From contig CAJNOJ010000014.1 of NCBI GenBank assembly GCA_905250025.1, positions 441,624 through 505,623 on the forward strand: 64,000 nucleotides of DNA. The letters are read 5' to 3'. The position numbers and the translations under genes were made by a program. The stretch is from Adineta ricciae (Eukaryota > Rotifera > Eurotatoria > Adinetida > Adinetidae). Shown here piece after piece: positions 1-12,682 of this stretch (position 1 is the first letter of the stretch; each line of letters starts with the position of its first letter). Below the pieces are notes generated by a model that worked only from the letters and a program-made list of their open reading frames with translations, made no database searches and was not told where the DNA came from.

Positions 1-1446
1 CAGAAGTTGAAATAATACTATCGGTAAACAACCGTCTATCGAAACAAAACTATCTCTGCTCTACTACTGAGTTTAAAAAAGAACACTGTTCTCTACTGAT
101 GATTTCAAATTCGCAAACCTCAGTCCATTTGTATATAAAAACATTTAATGTTCTGCTTAACCACGCAAAGCTTCTTCATCAAGCTCGCACTCAACTAAAA
201 ATAGAAACAGACCTGTTCATACTACTTCATATGTTTTCTAGCACGAGTCGACTTCAAGACTGACTCAGTTAATGCATACATATTCACGGCTGAATGATTG
301 CATGCACGCTTCACAGGTACTTATGTTTACATCTAATTCGATGTATAGCCATTTTTCTTCTGATCTATCTGTTGTCATTTGTCAATGGGTTAGTTATTTA
401 AATATATTAAAATCCAAGGTTGCTATTTAACAAGCAAACATGTACTTTAATTTAAATAGGCTTTTGTGTCGTAGAAAGAGCGTGTCTAGTTCGTTCTTGG
501 TTTCGATTGATTCTGAATTCTGAAACATATTTTCTTGCTGCGCTTTTATGAATAAAACAAAGCGAAAGAGAGACAGACAGCGCACGGCTCTGAAGTAAAG
601 AATAAATTCTCTTCGTTCACATGATTTTTGACAAAAACACAACTATTTTAAAACGAGCAGAACACGACAAAATTAATTGATAGGTATCGTCGAGGCACAT
701 TGAGTTTCCAAGCAAAATATTTTTATTTTCATTCTAGTATATGATTTATTCATTCACAAATAATGTTCGTTCTTTCTCTTGAATTTTTTTGACTAATTTC
801 ATATGCACGAGCTTCAACTACAATCACTATCATCCATGTGATAACACAGTTTAGAAAAAAAACACTATCACTACCTTGAATCATCGACATACCTGCGGCT
901 CTTCGTAATATTCAACAAATTGTATATTTCGGCCTTTTTTCTCTCTGTTTCTCTTCGATGTTTTACCTTTCTTTAATAATATATAACGAGTATGGTATAA
1001 AACCTTGTCATTTTCTGTCGTTAACGATCGATTTTTTGTATGACTGTAGACACAGAGAGAGAGAGAGGTAAGAATGAGACATAAGTCAAGAGATTAGCTT
1101 GTACGATTCGAAATACTAATCATTTAATATATTTTTCTTTCATCCTTCGAAATGCATCAGCTCTTCTTTTGCTGATCGCTCTAACTAATCACTAATATTG
1201 ATATTTAGCATATCGTTTGTCGATTAACCTATTACAGAGTAAAAAAAGACGAAGTCTTATTTTGCATTTCAACAATTGAATAACTTCGATATTTATATTC
1301 AAGAAAATATACTTTTAAGGCATCCCCTTTTGATTGATTTCTATTGTATTCGTATTCAGAGATTGGAGCTTTCAAGGTTTATGTAAATCATGTGTATATG
1401 TATGTACATATTGACATTTAGATATACTATTAGCAGCGAAATTTGA
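1..1446. other. Intergenic, no gene recognised; possible promoter of the 1447 gene
   Basis: I see no supported coding exon here. The only sizeable open frame (minus strand, about 427-642) is short and resembles nothing I know. The DNA is AT-rich with a short GA run near 1053-1066. A TATA-like stretch lies near 995-1002, but about 450 bp upstream of the first gene, so its relevance is uncertain. Confidence 0.5.
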
Positions 1447-2223
1447 ATGGCTCAGTCGTCTCGTACTCGACTTTTGCGTGTTCCGAAACAAGAACAAGAA
1501 ATCCATGTTATCACAAATCCATCTGATGGACGACACAGTTCTCCACAAACGCCGAAATCGCGCGGATCATCTCGTCAACGTTTGAAAGAAGATGATTATC
1601 AGGCACCACGTACTGCTTCTCGTCTTCGTCAGAAATCTCACTGGTTAATCGTCCGACGCAATTTACATCGAATACGTTTTATGGGCTATAATCAACGCGA
1701 GCGAGACACTAATTTACCTGATTTCTATATTGGTTTGCAGATGAAACGTGAACTTAAACGTGCGCAAGAAGAAATTCAAAACATTGATAAAGAGGAAAAT
1801 TTTCATGCAGTGAAAAATTTCGTCTTAGCTGTGGATAGTCAACGTTTAAAAACGTACGATACGAGTCATGTGAAACCAAATGATGCACTCCTCTATGATC
1901 GACTGGGCGAAGAGCCGTTACCTTTACAAAATCTACTTTATTATTTCAGTAAACAAGAAGTCGCACATGGTACGGTTTTCTGGGATTTTCTAAATGAAGT
2001 TAACCGAGTTTTGCATATGAAAAGAAAACGAACAGTACTCGTCGAAAGATTGAGAAAATTAGCTTTGACATTATCGATTATTTGTTATATTATTATCGGC
2101 ACAATGTTTTTCTTATTGATTGTCAGTGCCATAACAACAGCGACAAAAATGAACGATCCTGCAGTGATATGGTTAGAGTCCGAAGAAGAACAATATGCCA
2201 CAAGTAGTTTTCTAAGATTATAA
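1447..2223 (+). CDS. Single-pass membrane protein of unknown function
   Basis: Uninterrupted 258-residue frame starting at ATG 1447. I do not recognise the family. The first ~70 residues are basic and rich in Ser/Arg/Gln (low-complexity, probably cytosolic). The middle is charged and probably helical, including a Lys/Arg/Glu-rich stretch around residues 98-120. A strongly hydrophobic segment at about residues 208-232 (around IICYIIIGTMFFLLIVSAI) is a good transmembrane helix and is followed by a short acidic tail. No N-terminal signal peptide is visible, so it may be a tail-anchor-like or type II protein. The frame is intronless, unlike most neighbours. Codon use and length support a real gene; function is unknown. 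Confidence 0.6.
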   Translation: MAQSSRTRLLRVPKQEQEIHVITNPSDGRHSSPQTPKSRGSSRQRLKEDDYQAPRTASRLRQKSHWLIVRRNLHRIRFMGYNQRERDTNLPDFYIGLQMKRELKRAQEEIQNIDKEENFHAVKNFVLAVDSQRLKTYDTSHVKPNDALLYDRLGEEPLPLQNLLYYFSKQEVAHGTVFWDFLNEVNRVLHMKRKRTVLVERLRKLALTLSIICYIIIGTMFFLLIVSAITTATKMNDPAVIWLESEEEQYATSSFLRL

Positions 2224-3333
2224 GACAATTTCTCTAAGAAACTTCTCGTTCGAGCTGATGAATAAAAATTTTCTGTAGATTTCGAAAAGCCCTGTAATAA
2301 AGGAATCTGTCAATTATAATTTCTGTTCAGGTGAAATTCTGTCGCAGACCGTGACTATTTCAGTCTTTTGCTGATTTTCTGCTTGATTTGTAAATCAACC
2401 ATATGACGTCAATTAGACAAATGATTCGTTCGTTTCGCCTCAGTCGTATGCTGATAATTTTTAAGAAAAAAATAGCTCAGAACAGTCATTGGTCGCCAAG
2501 TTTTGACTCCGAGTGATATTATTGGGAAATGACATGTTTGATTACTTGTCCACGCTTATTACATGGTAGATAATGAAAAGCACTATAGTTGTACTGCCAC
2601 CTCTATTGCATATGAATAAGAAACGTCGAAATATTTAAAATGACTGAGTGGACAGAAAAAATCGGTTTCGTCAATATACTGTATTATAAAATGCAATCTG
2701 ATAATAATTATCATTGATATTCCGTGTTTTACTGGATGCCTGAATATGTGAATCACATACTGTCAATAGATATCTCTAATAACAACAGTTTCACCATCTA
2801 TTATCTCGAATTAGTCTGCAAAACAGCTGACCAAAAGCGAGACTTGAAATAATGGATATTTAGATAAATCTAGTTCATCATGATGTAGGCTCCCACGACC
2901 AAATTCTAATCGGGTATGATGAACAAGACAGTCGTCTTGTCAAAGAATGTGATTGATTGATTTTGTTTTCATTATCTGCTTTGTGCGTACGATTCTGAAT
3001 ACAAAGCCATACGACTTAAAGCGACATCTAGTGAAATATAAGTGATATAATATATCACGAAAATAAATAAACTATAGACTCTGGAATCGAGTTTGGTTGA
3101 CATCAAGTCAAGTTCGGTTCACATTTCACAATCTCATCAGAAATCGTATTTTTGATTCCGATGACTAATGTTTCCTTTTTCCATTGGCACGCGTTCTCAT
3201 TTCTCGTGTTAAAATTTCGGCATGTTCAGGATAAACAAGTTGATGCAATACCTTGCAATACCATTTTCTCTTAAGTCTTCCTTTGCAGCATTCATTCATT
3301 TAGATATCAAAGCTCTCAAGAAAGAAACAAACC
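2224..3333. other. Intergenic, nothing recognised
   Basis: About 1.1 kb of AT-rich sequence between the membrane protein gene and LTN1, with no convincing exon on either strand. It probably holds the 3' end of the upstream gene and the LTN1 promoter. A pyrimidine tract ending in AG near 3280-3289 may be the leader splice acceptor of LTN1. Confidence 0.5.
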
Positions 3334-6300
3334 ATGTCGAAACGTGGTACTCAACGAACTCGTGGCAGTACTAAAGTACGTTTTCATAAAATCACATCTG
3401 ACGGTGCATTTTCGATTTTGTTTTAGCCTGCAAGCAGTGCTAAAGCTTCCGCTACCCTTAACACACATGGCGTCACTGCAATGACCTTATTTTCTGGTAG
3501 AACATTTTATGCTTCCAGAGAAAAAAACTTTCGTTTTTCCAAAGCAGGAGAAGTATCATTTTCCTACGGAATCGACGAACACGGCATTGATGATATTATT
3601 GATTCGGATTTACGAGTAATTCTACGAAAATTAACAAAAAAAGATTCAACTACCAAGATTCGAGTAAAACCTAAAATTCGGCTCTTTTATTCTCGATGCA
3701 ATTCTTGTCCTTCAAAGGCGTTCAACGAATTACGTGACTATTGTGATGCAAATGAAAAAGATGACAAGATTCAAGCTATTCTACCATTTTTCGTTTCACA
3801 TTACCGCAAATGGTCGATCGTGAGTTAAGATTTGCAAAACTGAATTCGTTCTATTCCTATTCGTTTAGGATCCTGATCAACGCGTTCGCGATGAATGTCA
3901 ATTAACATTTGATACCATCGGTATGCGCATGCAAAAGAAACTTCTACCACATTTAAAAACTCTTCTACCAATTTGGTTAATGGCTCAATGTGATTCTTAC
4001 GCACCAGCTGCGTCGAAAGCGAAGTTTCTCTATACCAAATTGTTTTACAGTGTAGAAAGACAAGCTGAAGCTGTTTATTTTGCTGGAAATGAAATTATGT
4101 CAACATTAACTGATGAAATCAATCAATGTTCAGATGCTCTTAAAGACAAGTAAGGCGCACGCATTGTCTTGTCTTTTTTTATTTCTTTGAAAAATGATTT
4201 GTCGTATAATAGGAAAGAAAACGAAATGGAAACTGATGATGCACATGAAAGACGATTAACACAAGTTCTGCTAGCGTTGGCATTATTCTTGAATTATTTA
4301 GAAGAAAAGAAACGTGCGGAATTAACCGGCCATTTCAAAACTATATTCGATTCCGGGAAATTTTGGAAACTAGATCAAATCAAATCAATTAAAGTACAGT
4401 CAAACTTTCATTTCCAACGAATGAAATCACATTTTTCTTGTCAATTAGATACAAAGTTCGTTCTATCGTTGTCTCGAAGACTTAATCACCCTTATTCCAG
4501 ACGTCATGTGTGAATATAAAGTGAAAATCATTCCACTTGTTTTCCATTCAATTAACGAAACTGAGCCCAAACTTTGTCCTGTCATATGGGAATGTTTAAT
4601 TCTTTGTCTCGATACGTTTGATGATTGTTGGTCATTAGTGAAATATCAAAAAGCGTTTTTACCGAAATTATACGCCTTTTTAAGACATGCTTGTCATGGA
4701 AATGTTTTCGGAGTGAAAGATTGTTTTGTACGATTGTTACAAAAAATACCGGAAGAGATTATCAACGATAAGACGACCTATCGATTCGTGGAAAACTTCT
4801 TTTCTGCTATGGAAGATGGAATTATTTCGATTAAAGGACGGCAACAAATGACGAGCGTCAGTTCATTATTAAATGCTTACATGGATTGTTTACTCTACAT
4901 CTTAGACCATCATTCTACTGACCAACTTGCTTTTCTTAGTGAACGATTGATACCAATGATACGTTTGTCATTGATCGATAAAGATTGTTCATTTCGAAAT
5001 GTCTTCGCTCGACAATATGTACCTATTTTGAACTCAATTAAATCATTTCGACTTTATCGTGATCATCTGAATAGTGTTTCATCATTGTTTCATAATCTAA
5101 TCAATCAACCGTCAACAACAACAGAATCGAATGATCTCAAATACATCTTCGATCAATCGGCTGTTCTCTTCGATACGATACTATCTCCTCCGAAATTGAA
5201 AAACTTACGCTTTGCGGTAACAACAATTAAAACATCATCATCAACTGATCTGTCATCAATCGATTCGGCTACATTTCAAGCTGAAGATACGGATGACATT
5301 GACAATAACGATCAAAAAGATAAATATCTGACTGGCTTCGCTACGAAATTATGTCAAGATTGTTTTGAATTTTGCCTGAATAATCCGACGCAGCCAGCAT
5401 TTGAAAATAGTTTAGATCTATTTACACGTCTATTAAACTCGTCGGCACCGAATAGTACCGAAATCATAACAAAACTAGCCGAAAATTTGGATTCAACAAA
5501 TACTATTCCCGAAGTATTTTATCTAAATTACGCAAGACCATTGATAACAGCTGCTATTGAACAACATCGTTCATTGGATCATATTGTCGACTTAACTATT
5601 CAGGTATTAAATACGTTCGATTCATCGGAAACCATCGTCGAACGTGTTCTTGCTGATTTAATTAAAGTAGGACCTTTGTTGAAGGATAATCGAAATTTGA
5701 ATCATTTATTTAGCTTGAATCATCTCGTCGATTCTACTTTCTCTTAGCTTCGATCGTTTGTCGTTACGAATCGTCACCTTCATTTCATACATGGTAACTT
5801 TGCTTTAGGAACATCTTTTCTCTCATTCGCCAATTTCATTTAGGCTACAAAACCATGGCGTTCTCGAACAATTATTAAACATGACAGCTAGTGTAACGAA
5901 ATCAAGTGAAAATCCTGATTTAAACTTCCCTGTTTCAACCGAAGAATTTCAATTACTCTCATCATTACTTTGTTCAGCAAAACCGACTCAGTTTTTGACA
6001 TCCATCCAACAAGAACAAATCGTTTATCTTGCCTGTCGTCTACTCGAACAGCAAACGCCTTCAGTGAACGATTCCGATTCACACAAAGACCTTATTCAAA
6101 GTATTGATCATGTTGCTAGACATCTATTTCAAACAATTAATAATACGTATATGAATCAATCGACGAAAAATCTCTTTCAACTCTACGTTCTCAATGATAT
6201 CAACAATCTAATCCGGAAAAATACTGATTTAAGTCTTCATCAACGTTCGATTTGGCTAGTTGCGATAAATCAATCGAAAAAGGTTTCTAAAGATATTTTT

Positions 6301-9115
6301 CAACATCTCATTCAACTTCTCGTCTCATATATTCCGACACAATCTGATAACGAACTTTTCGTCGATATGATCATTTCAATTTGTCAAGACGAAACAAATT
6401 TAGCTGAAGAATTGTATTCGACATTATTTCAACGTATTTCCCTATCGAACGATTTAATTCGTGAATCATGGATTGTCGGTATTCTTCATGGGTGGTTGTT
6501 ACCTGATCAGACAATTGATATGAAATTTTCCAATAAAAAATTCTCCGATTCCGATCGTTTCCTGGATGTTCAATTTCTTTGTTTATTGACTATTCGTCAA
6601 TATGAATTGAACTCTTACCTGTGGACAAATGATGAATTGATAAAAAGCTTAGTTTTGAATTATTATTTGTTCCAATACCGTTGTGTCGATGTGAAATCGT
6701 TGCATCTTCTCTTCGAACGTTTATTCCTTCTCTCAACGTTTTCCATCGACTTGAATCTGATTGAAAAATCGCCACTCTCCAATGAATTCTATTCCGAGTT
6801 GATTTATTATCATTTCTATTGTCAAATCAAAGATCGATATTTAACAATCAATCAACGTGATGATATTATTCAATACACATTAGTCGCGGGTAACAACGAT
6901 GAATTCAATTGCCATTTAATTCTCGCGTCGTTCTTTCGCGAGTCTCAATTGAAAATTTTGATTCCGTATTTGATCAAACAATGTCAAGAAGAGCAAAGAA
7001 GCGAATTGACTTTAGCAGCATTGAATCAAGCGCTAATTCGAATGAATAAACTAGGAATTATAGTTGAGAAAGAATACCTAAATCAAATCCTAGAAGTGCT
7101 GATGAAATCAAGTCTTTCGTCGAAGGAATTGCTTCAACTCATACAACTATGGAATACTTTGATTAATCATGGAACATTTGTGTATCAGTTTGAACAAGCT
7201 CATTGGGATCATGTTTTGTGTTTGATAAGTGATCTATTTCAACAGTTAACAAATATTCAACAACAGATTCAACAAGAATTTACCTTAAGAACGGAATTTC
7301 TATTTATCCATGCGGCGAATTTGCTAACAACAGTTGGAAATCTTTTGACAAACGCAGTGAAACAAGAAGATACTGAAGGATTTAGCAAACAGTTGTTAGA
7401 GGAATGGTTAGTTCTCTATAGTAAAGACATCTATCAAGGTCTACTACCACTCTACATCGCATTGCCTAGTAAGTTTCTGTGATTTCATCTGATCGGTTTA
7501 GTCTACGAAAAGCTTTTCTAGGTGCTTTAGCAGAATTTTCTGCATTTCATGTAACCAATGAAATGGTCAAATCAATCTGTTGTGCTATTTGTACAATTCC
7601 AACAGATTATCTTGTTTCCAATAGTCTAAAACCACTTTTCCATTCATCGGATAACCAATCAACTCTCTCCGATCATATTCAAACTGTATTCAATCATCTC
7701 TATCGTTTACTTTGTCTAACTCCGAACCGTTCATTGCAATACTCTGCCTATCATCTTTTAAATAAACTCCTTCCACATATCGCCCCGACTCTCATTCAAA
7801 CAACGAATGATGAAAATATCGCGGAGGACAATCACACATGTCAACTACTTGGTTCGATGATTGAAGCATTGGAACGAACGGAAAACACCATTGGACAATT
7901 ATTAAACGAAAACGATATCGTCGAAGAGCATCTTCTCGATGATAATGGACACGAAATGATTTCTTATGCGTCCCCAACAACCGTTAAAGCTGATAAAGAA
8001 CATCTGATCATCGGTGAACTGCTCAATTATAAATTACTTTTGAATTTAATCAATTGTTATTCATCTGTGGAACAGCGTTACACATATGCATTGATGTTAC
8101 AAGAGAAAAAGCTAGTTGATCGTTTTCTCTCGATAGTATTAGGATTAATTCCAGCCAATCCAGTTTACAATGATCCATTGTCAATGCAAGTCTCCTCAAT
8201 AACGAAGAAATTCACACATTCTAAGTCGATGTTCGAGAATGATATCCAACTCAACCCAGCAAGTAAGTCGAAACTATGAAAGATATTTTCTAATGACATT
8301 CCATGCGCGCATACTTTGAAAAAATGTAGTATATATGTGGTACTTTTAGGTGATGTGAATTCACAATACACAGTTCCACATTTGGCTTGCTCAGCTTACT
8401 TTCAATGCTTGAGTTTGATTCCTGCTCTTGTTCGAGAATGGTATTCGAATCAACCGAAGCGCATTCGTGATGCTGTGGAGCGTGTAACACAAAAATATGC
8501 TAGTCCTATACTCATCCAACAAGAATTGGATTCAGCATCGTCATTAAAAGAAGTCAATATAGGCGAAGCAGGTCAATTTACCGTGAGAAAACATTCAAAT
8601 ACTCGTGAAATAACGGCTGTTTATAACATTGAAACCTCTCGAGTGGAAATCTGTGTTCGTCTACCAGTAAATTATCCACTGAGTATAGCAACTATTGAAT
8701 GCACACATTATGTTGGATTTACTAAAGATCAGTGGAATAAATGGATGTTACAGTTAAAAACAAATCTCACACAGAGTGTAAATAAGAACGAAGAAGACGA
8801 ATTCGAAAGAAATTGTTGTTCGATTCTGTTTTAGAATGGTGCTATTGCTGATGGTTTAACGCGCTGGAAACAAAATATCGATAAGATGATGCAAGGAATT
8901 GAAGAGTGTTCAATTTGCTATTGTATTTTACATACAAATAACGAATTGCCTAAGCGGACTTGTCGCACATGCAAAAAGAAATTTCATGATGCCTGTTTAG
9001 TAAGTTTGACTAGAAAAACGAACATTGGTTATCCGAATGAACTTTTCTCTTTCAGTTTCGTTGGTTTCGATCATCAAATAAATCAACTTGTCCACATTGC
9101 CGTGCAAACTTTTAA
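3334..9115 (+). CDS. LTN1: Listerin, E3 ubiquitin ligase of ribosome-associated quality control (multi-exon)
   Basis: Listerin ubiquitinates nascent chains stalled on 60S subunits. The N-terminus (MSKRGTQRTRGSTK) and the following conserved block with DSDLRVILRKLTKKDSTTK match the listerin N-terminal domain, as does WLMAQCDSYAPAAS at about 3975. A long HEAT-like helical middle follows (4.2-8.2 kb), then the RWD-like region (HLACSAYF, 8380) and a C-terminal variant RING. That RING begins CSICYC, continues KRTCRTCKKKFHDACL, and is completed in the last exon by WFRSSNKSTCPHCRANF and a stop at 9113-9115. About 15 short introns interrupt it; several exons end in GT with stops just beyond, as around 5600-5845, where skipping two small introns keeps the frame. 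Predicted length is about 1,600-1,700 residues, normal for listerin. The start is chosen because the conserved basic N-terminus begins there. Confidence 0.93.
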
Positions 9116-9254
9116 TCTTTTCATGTTTTCGTTGTGTTTGTTTGTTTTTAACTACTCTCGGTCGGTTTTTGATATAAATGTGTTATACGAAATTTGCTTT
9201 GACACAAAGAAAAACGCATACAAACAAAAATATTCTTTAGTTATAGATTGTTCA

Positions 9255-10352
9255 ATGTCAGTAGATAAAGCCAAAGAATCAGCAGCGATCGCAGCTGTTA
9301 ATGAACATATTAATCATGTAGGTAGACGAACTCGTAGTGTTTTTCGTTCGAATATTCAAATTTGATGTTTCAGAATGTACATGTGATCGGTGTGGGATCA
9401 GGTTCAACGATTATTCCAGCAGTGAAAAGAATTGGTACGCTATTTGAATCGATTGATTGTTGATTCATTTGCAAATTCTAGCGGAAATGGTCGAAAAAGA
9501 CAAACTCGATTTGATTTGTGTTCCGACTTCATTACAAGTTTGTATAGATAGACAGCAGATGGAATTCATTTTTTCATTTTTTTTTTAGGCTCGCGAACTG
9601 ATACTCTCGCATGGTTTAAAACTTGGCAGTTTAGTTGAATACCAAGAAGTGAATATCTCGCTTTTGATTATGCAATTCTTTATATTTATCTGATATGGTT
9701 TAGCTTGATGTAGCAATCGATGGTGCAGATGAAGTTGATGAACAATTTAATTGTATTAAAGGTGGCGGTGGATGTCAAACACAAGAGAAGCTCGTTGCTA
9801 TTTGTGCAAAGAAATTTATTGTCGTTGCCGACGAAAAGTAAAAGAAGTTTAGGAGCAGAAACACAACTCACATGATTACCGGATAGGAAATGGTCAACGA
9901 ATCTTGGTGATAAATGGAAGAAAGGGGTGCCCATCGAGGTTCTTCCCATCGCGTATAAAATAACGAAAAAAGAAATTGAAAAACAACTCGGTGGTGAAGT
10001 TATTGTTCGCGAAGGCACAGGAAAAGTCGTAAGCGTACCGCTATAAACATCATATTTCGACGGAACATTTCTCACTAGGGTCCGGTGTTAACTGATCAAG
10101 GCAATTTCATTCTCGATTGGAAATTCGATTCTTCAAAAGTTTTCAATTGGTCAGATGTCAACCAACAATTAAAATTAATTCCTGGTAACACATTTCTTTC
10201 CAGCCGTCCCTTCTCGAAATGTTCATGTCTATTATCGTTTGACAGGTGTGGTTGAAACTGGTTTATTCATCAATATGATTTCGAAAGCATATTTTGGTAA
10301 CAACGATGGCAATGTTCAAGTCAAAGTCAATTCAGCAATAGTTTCCGCTTAA
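9255..10352 (+). CDS. RPIA: Ribose-5-phosphate isomerase A
   Basis: Interconverts ribose-5-phosphate and ribulose-5-phosphate in the non-oxidative pentose phosphate pathway (cytosol). Spliced exons give the family signatures in order: the start at [15 protein letters not shown], the GVGSGST phosphate loop (about 9400), PTSLQARELI, then [13 protein letters not shown] with the catalytic Asp residues (about 9715), [12 protein letters not shown] with the catalytic Lys, and near the C-terminus FILDWKFD and [11 protein letters not shown]. Seven or so introns of about 50 bp are inferred. Length is about 235-240 residues, usual for the animal core enzyme without a long N-terminal extension. It lies only 139 bp after the LTN1 stop, and a ttctttag acceptor sits just before the ATG. 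Confidence 0.93.
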
Positions 10353-10439
10353 TTTTTTTTCATATTTTTCTTCTCTGCTTCACACAACGATCTTGCAGTA
10401 TTTAGTTTTTGTCTAGTTTCAGATAAGATTTTATTCGGA

Positions 10440-11705
10440 ATGTCAGAATATCAATTACAAAATCCACCAACTGATGGTATAACGACCGTGCACTTTTCGC
10501 CAAATAATCAAAGTCAATTTCTACTTGCTTCATCATGGGATGCTTCGGTTCGGTGCGTGTTTCATTTTCTTTGTGCTGTAATTACTCTTACTATTTTTTT
10601 TCTTGATAGTTTGTACGATGTTAATCAGCATACATTCCGTCAAATGTATAAGCACGCAGGTCCTGTATTAGATTGTTGTTTCATAGTATGTATTTTACTT
10701 TCAAAATCGGATTCCTGTGACAAAGAATATGTTTGCTAGGATTCTTCGCGCACAGCTAGTGGTGGTCTAGATCGTCTTTTAAAAGTATTCGACTTCAATA
10801 CACAACAAGGTAAAAATGATTTTATTTAAGATATCACTTAACTAATCAAGTGGATGTGTCTATCTAGAAATTGTAATGGGCTATCATGATAATGCAATAC
10901 GATGTGTACACTATTCGCCTGAAATGAATATTCTTATCACCGGTTCTTGGGACTCATCCATTAAGTTTTGGGATTCACGTGTACCGAATTGCCTTGGTAC
11001 TTGTTCATTACCTGATAAAGTAGATTGATAGAATATAGATAAAGATCTGTTTGTATATGCTGTTGCATAGGTTTATACCTTGGATAGCGCTGGTGAATTA
11101 CTTGTTGTTGGAACTGCACAACGTAAGGTATCGATTTGGGATCTACGTAAGATTAGCACAAATACACCGATTGAAAATCGTGAATCAAATTTGAAATATC
11201 AAACACGTTGCATTCGCTGTTTTCCAAACAAACAGGGTTATGTTCTTAGTTCAATTGAAGGCCGTGTTGCTGTTGAATTTTTCGATGCAAATCCTGAAAT
11301 TCAAAAGAAAAAGTATGCATTTAAATGTCATCGCGCCAAAGAAGGTGCGATCGAAAATATCTATCCTGTCAATGCAATTGCTTTTCACAAACAATACGGA
11401 ACATTTGCTACTGGTGGATCCGATGCATTTGTTAACATGTGGGATGGCGCGAATAAGAAGCGTCTATGTCAATTTCATCAGTATGAAATCTGTGTTAATG
11501 TTCAATTTGAATTCTCACTGATATTCTATTTAGATATCCAGCTGGAATTACAAGTTTAGCCTTTTCACCTGAAGGAAACATGCTAGCTATCGCTTCGTCT
11601 TACAATTATGAATACGGCAGTGATCCTCAACTAGCACCGAATGATATAACAAAGAATAATATCTTTGTTCGTCGCGTGTCTGACTTAGAAACTAAACAAA
11701 AATAA
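10440..11705 (+). CDS. BUB3: Mitotic checkpoint WD40 protein BUB3
   Basis: WD40 beta-propeller that carries BUB1/BUBR1 to kinetochores in the spindle checkpoint. The N-terminus has [13 protein letters not shown] and [15 protein letters not shown] after removal of a short intron. Later come [16 protein letters not shown] and the BUB3-specific block running from [20 protein letters not shown] through [11 protein letters not shown] to KKYAFKCHR (11.2-11.33 kb), then [18 protein letters not shown], and after the last intron the propeller closes with [15 protein letters not shown]. These blocks distinguish BUB3 from the related RAE1. Length is about 330 residues, as expected. It starts 87 bp after RPIA; a gtttcag acceptor lies about 18 bases upstream of the ATG. 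Confidence 0.94.
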
Positions 11706-11807
11706 ATCATTGTTGTCCTTTTTTGTTGTTGTTATTGTTACTATTCTGATGACTATTGTTATACTCTAGGATAAAGAAACAAAATTGTGAATATCATTAT
11801 TCTTTAG

Positions 11808-12348
11808 ATGGTTGACGAAACACTTTTCGACTATCTGCATATGTCTGTTGTGGAATATTATGTTCAAGAAAATGAAAATGACGTCGATTCAGCTGCGTTG
11901 TGCTTATCACAAATAGGTACAGAAAAATGTGCTATCTTCAATCTTGTATATCATTGTTTCTCATTTCTAAGGCTATCGAGTGGGCTATTCACTAAGCGAA
12001 CGACTGTCGAAAGAAAATCCTCGATATCGTGATGAACTAGATACGGTGAAATACTTGTGTAAAGAACTTTGGATTTGTTTGTTCAAGAAACAAGTGGATA
12101 ACTTGCGTACAAATCATCAAGGTGTATACGTGATTCATGATGGACGTTTTCGTTTATTACAACAAACACTTGTGACAATGAACAAACCGATCGACGCGAC
12201 GAATCGATTGCATACATTGTATATAGCATACTCGACAGGTTTATTACGTGGTATTCTCACGAATATGGGTTATCCATGCCGAGTGACAGCAGAAATAGCA
12301 GATTTTGGTGTGAAGTTTCAAATCGACATGACTCTAACGACTGGATAA
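11808..12348 (+). CDS. TRAPPC6: TRAPP complex subunit 6
   Basis: Small core subunit of the TRAPP vesicle-tethering/Rab1-GEF complexes at the ER-Golgi. Two exons (11808-11916 and 11972-12348, intron 11917-11971) give about 161 residues, matching TRAPPC6A/B (about 158). Recognisable blocks are IGYRVGYSLSERL across the splice junction, RYRDELDTVKYLCKELW, the highly conserved KKQVDNLRTNHQGVYVI, and GLLRGILTNMGYPCRVTAEI near the end. The start ATG directly follows a ttctttag acceptor, so the mRNA 5' end may be spliced to a leader. The gap from BUB3 is 102 bp, same strand. Confidence 0.9.
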
Positions 12349-12682
12349 GAAGTGCAATACAATGCGATCAATTTCATTTGATTTCTGTGACTTTTTTTGA
12401 TTATGTAGTACGTTTTATTGAATATGATTTGAATTTTTCATACAAATATATTAGTGTCATCTATCGAGCACATATTTGAATGTTTCAAACACCGATTAAA
12501 ATTAAATTTCACTTCAAAGCATGATTAACAAGACAAAATAATATTCGGAGATCGACGTTTCTTTCCAAAAACATACATGACTAGACAAGGAAGAACTTTT
12601 CTTTCTTAGTTATCTGTTCCATTTCGTATAAATATCTTTCTTTGATTTCATCGTTCGAAAACTTTTACCATCCTTTCGTACA
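12349..12682. other. Short intergenic spacer, nothing recognised
   Basis: AT-rich 334 bp between TRAPPC6 and the RRM gene. No RNA gene or exon is visible; it should contain the TRAPPC6 3' UTR. Confidence 0.5.
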
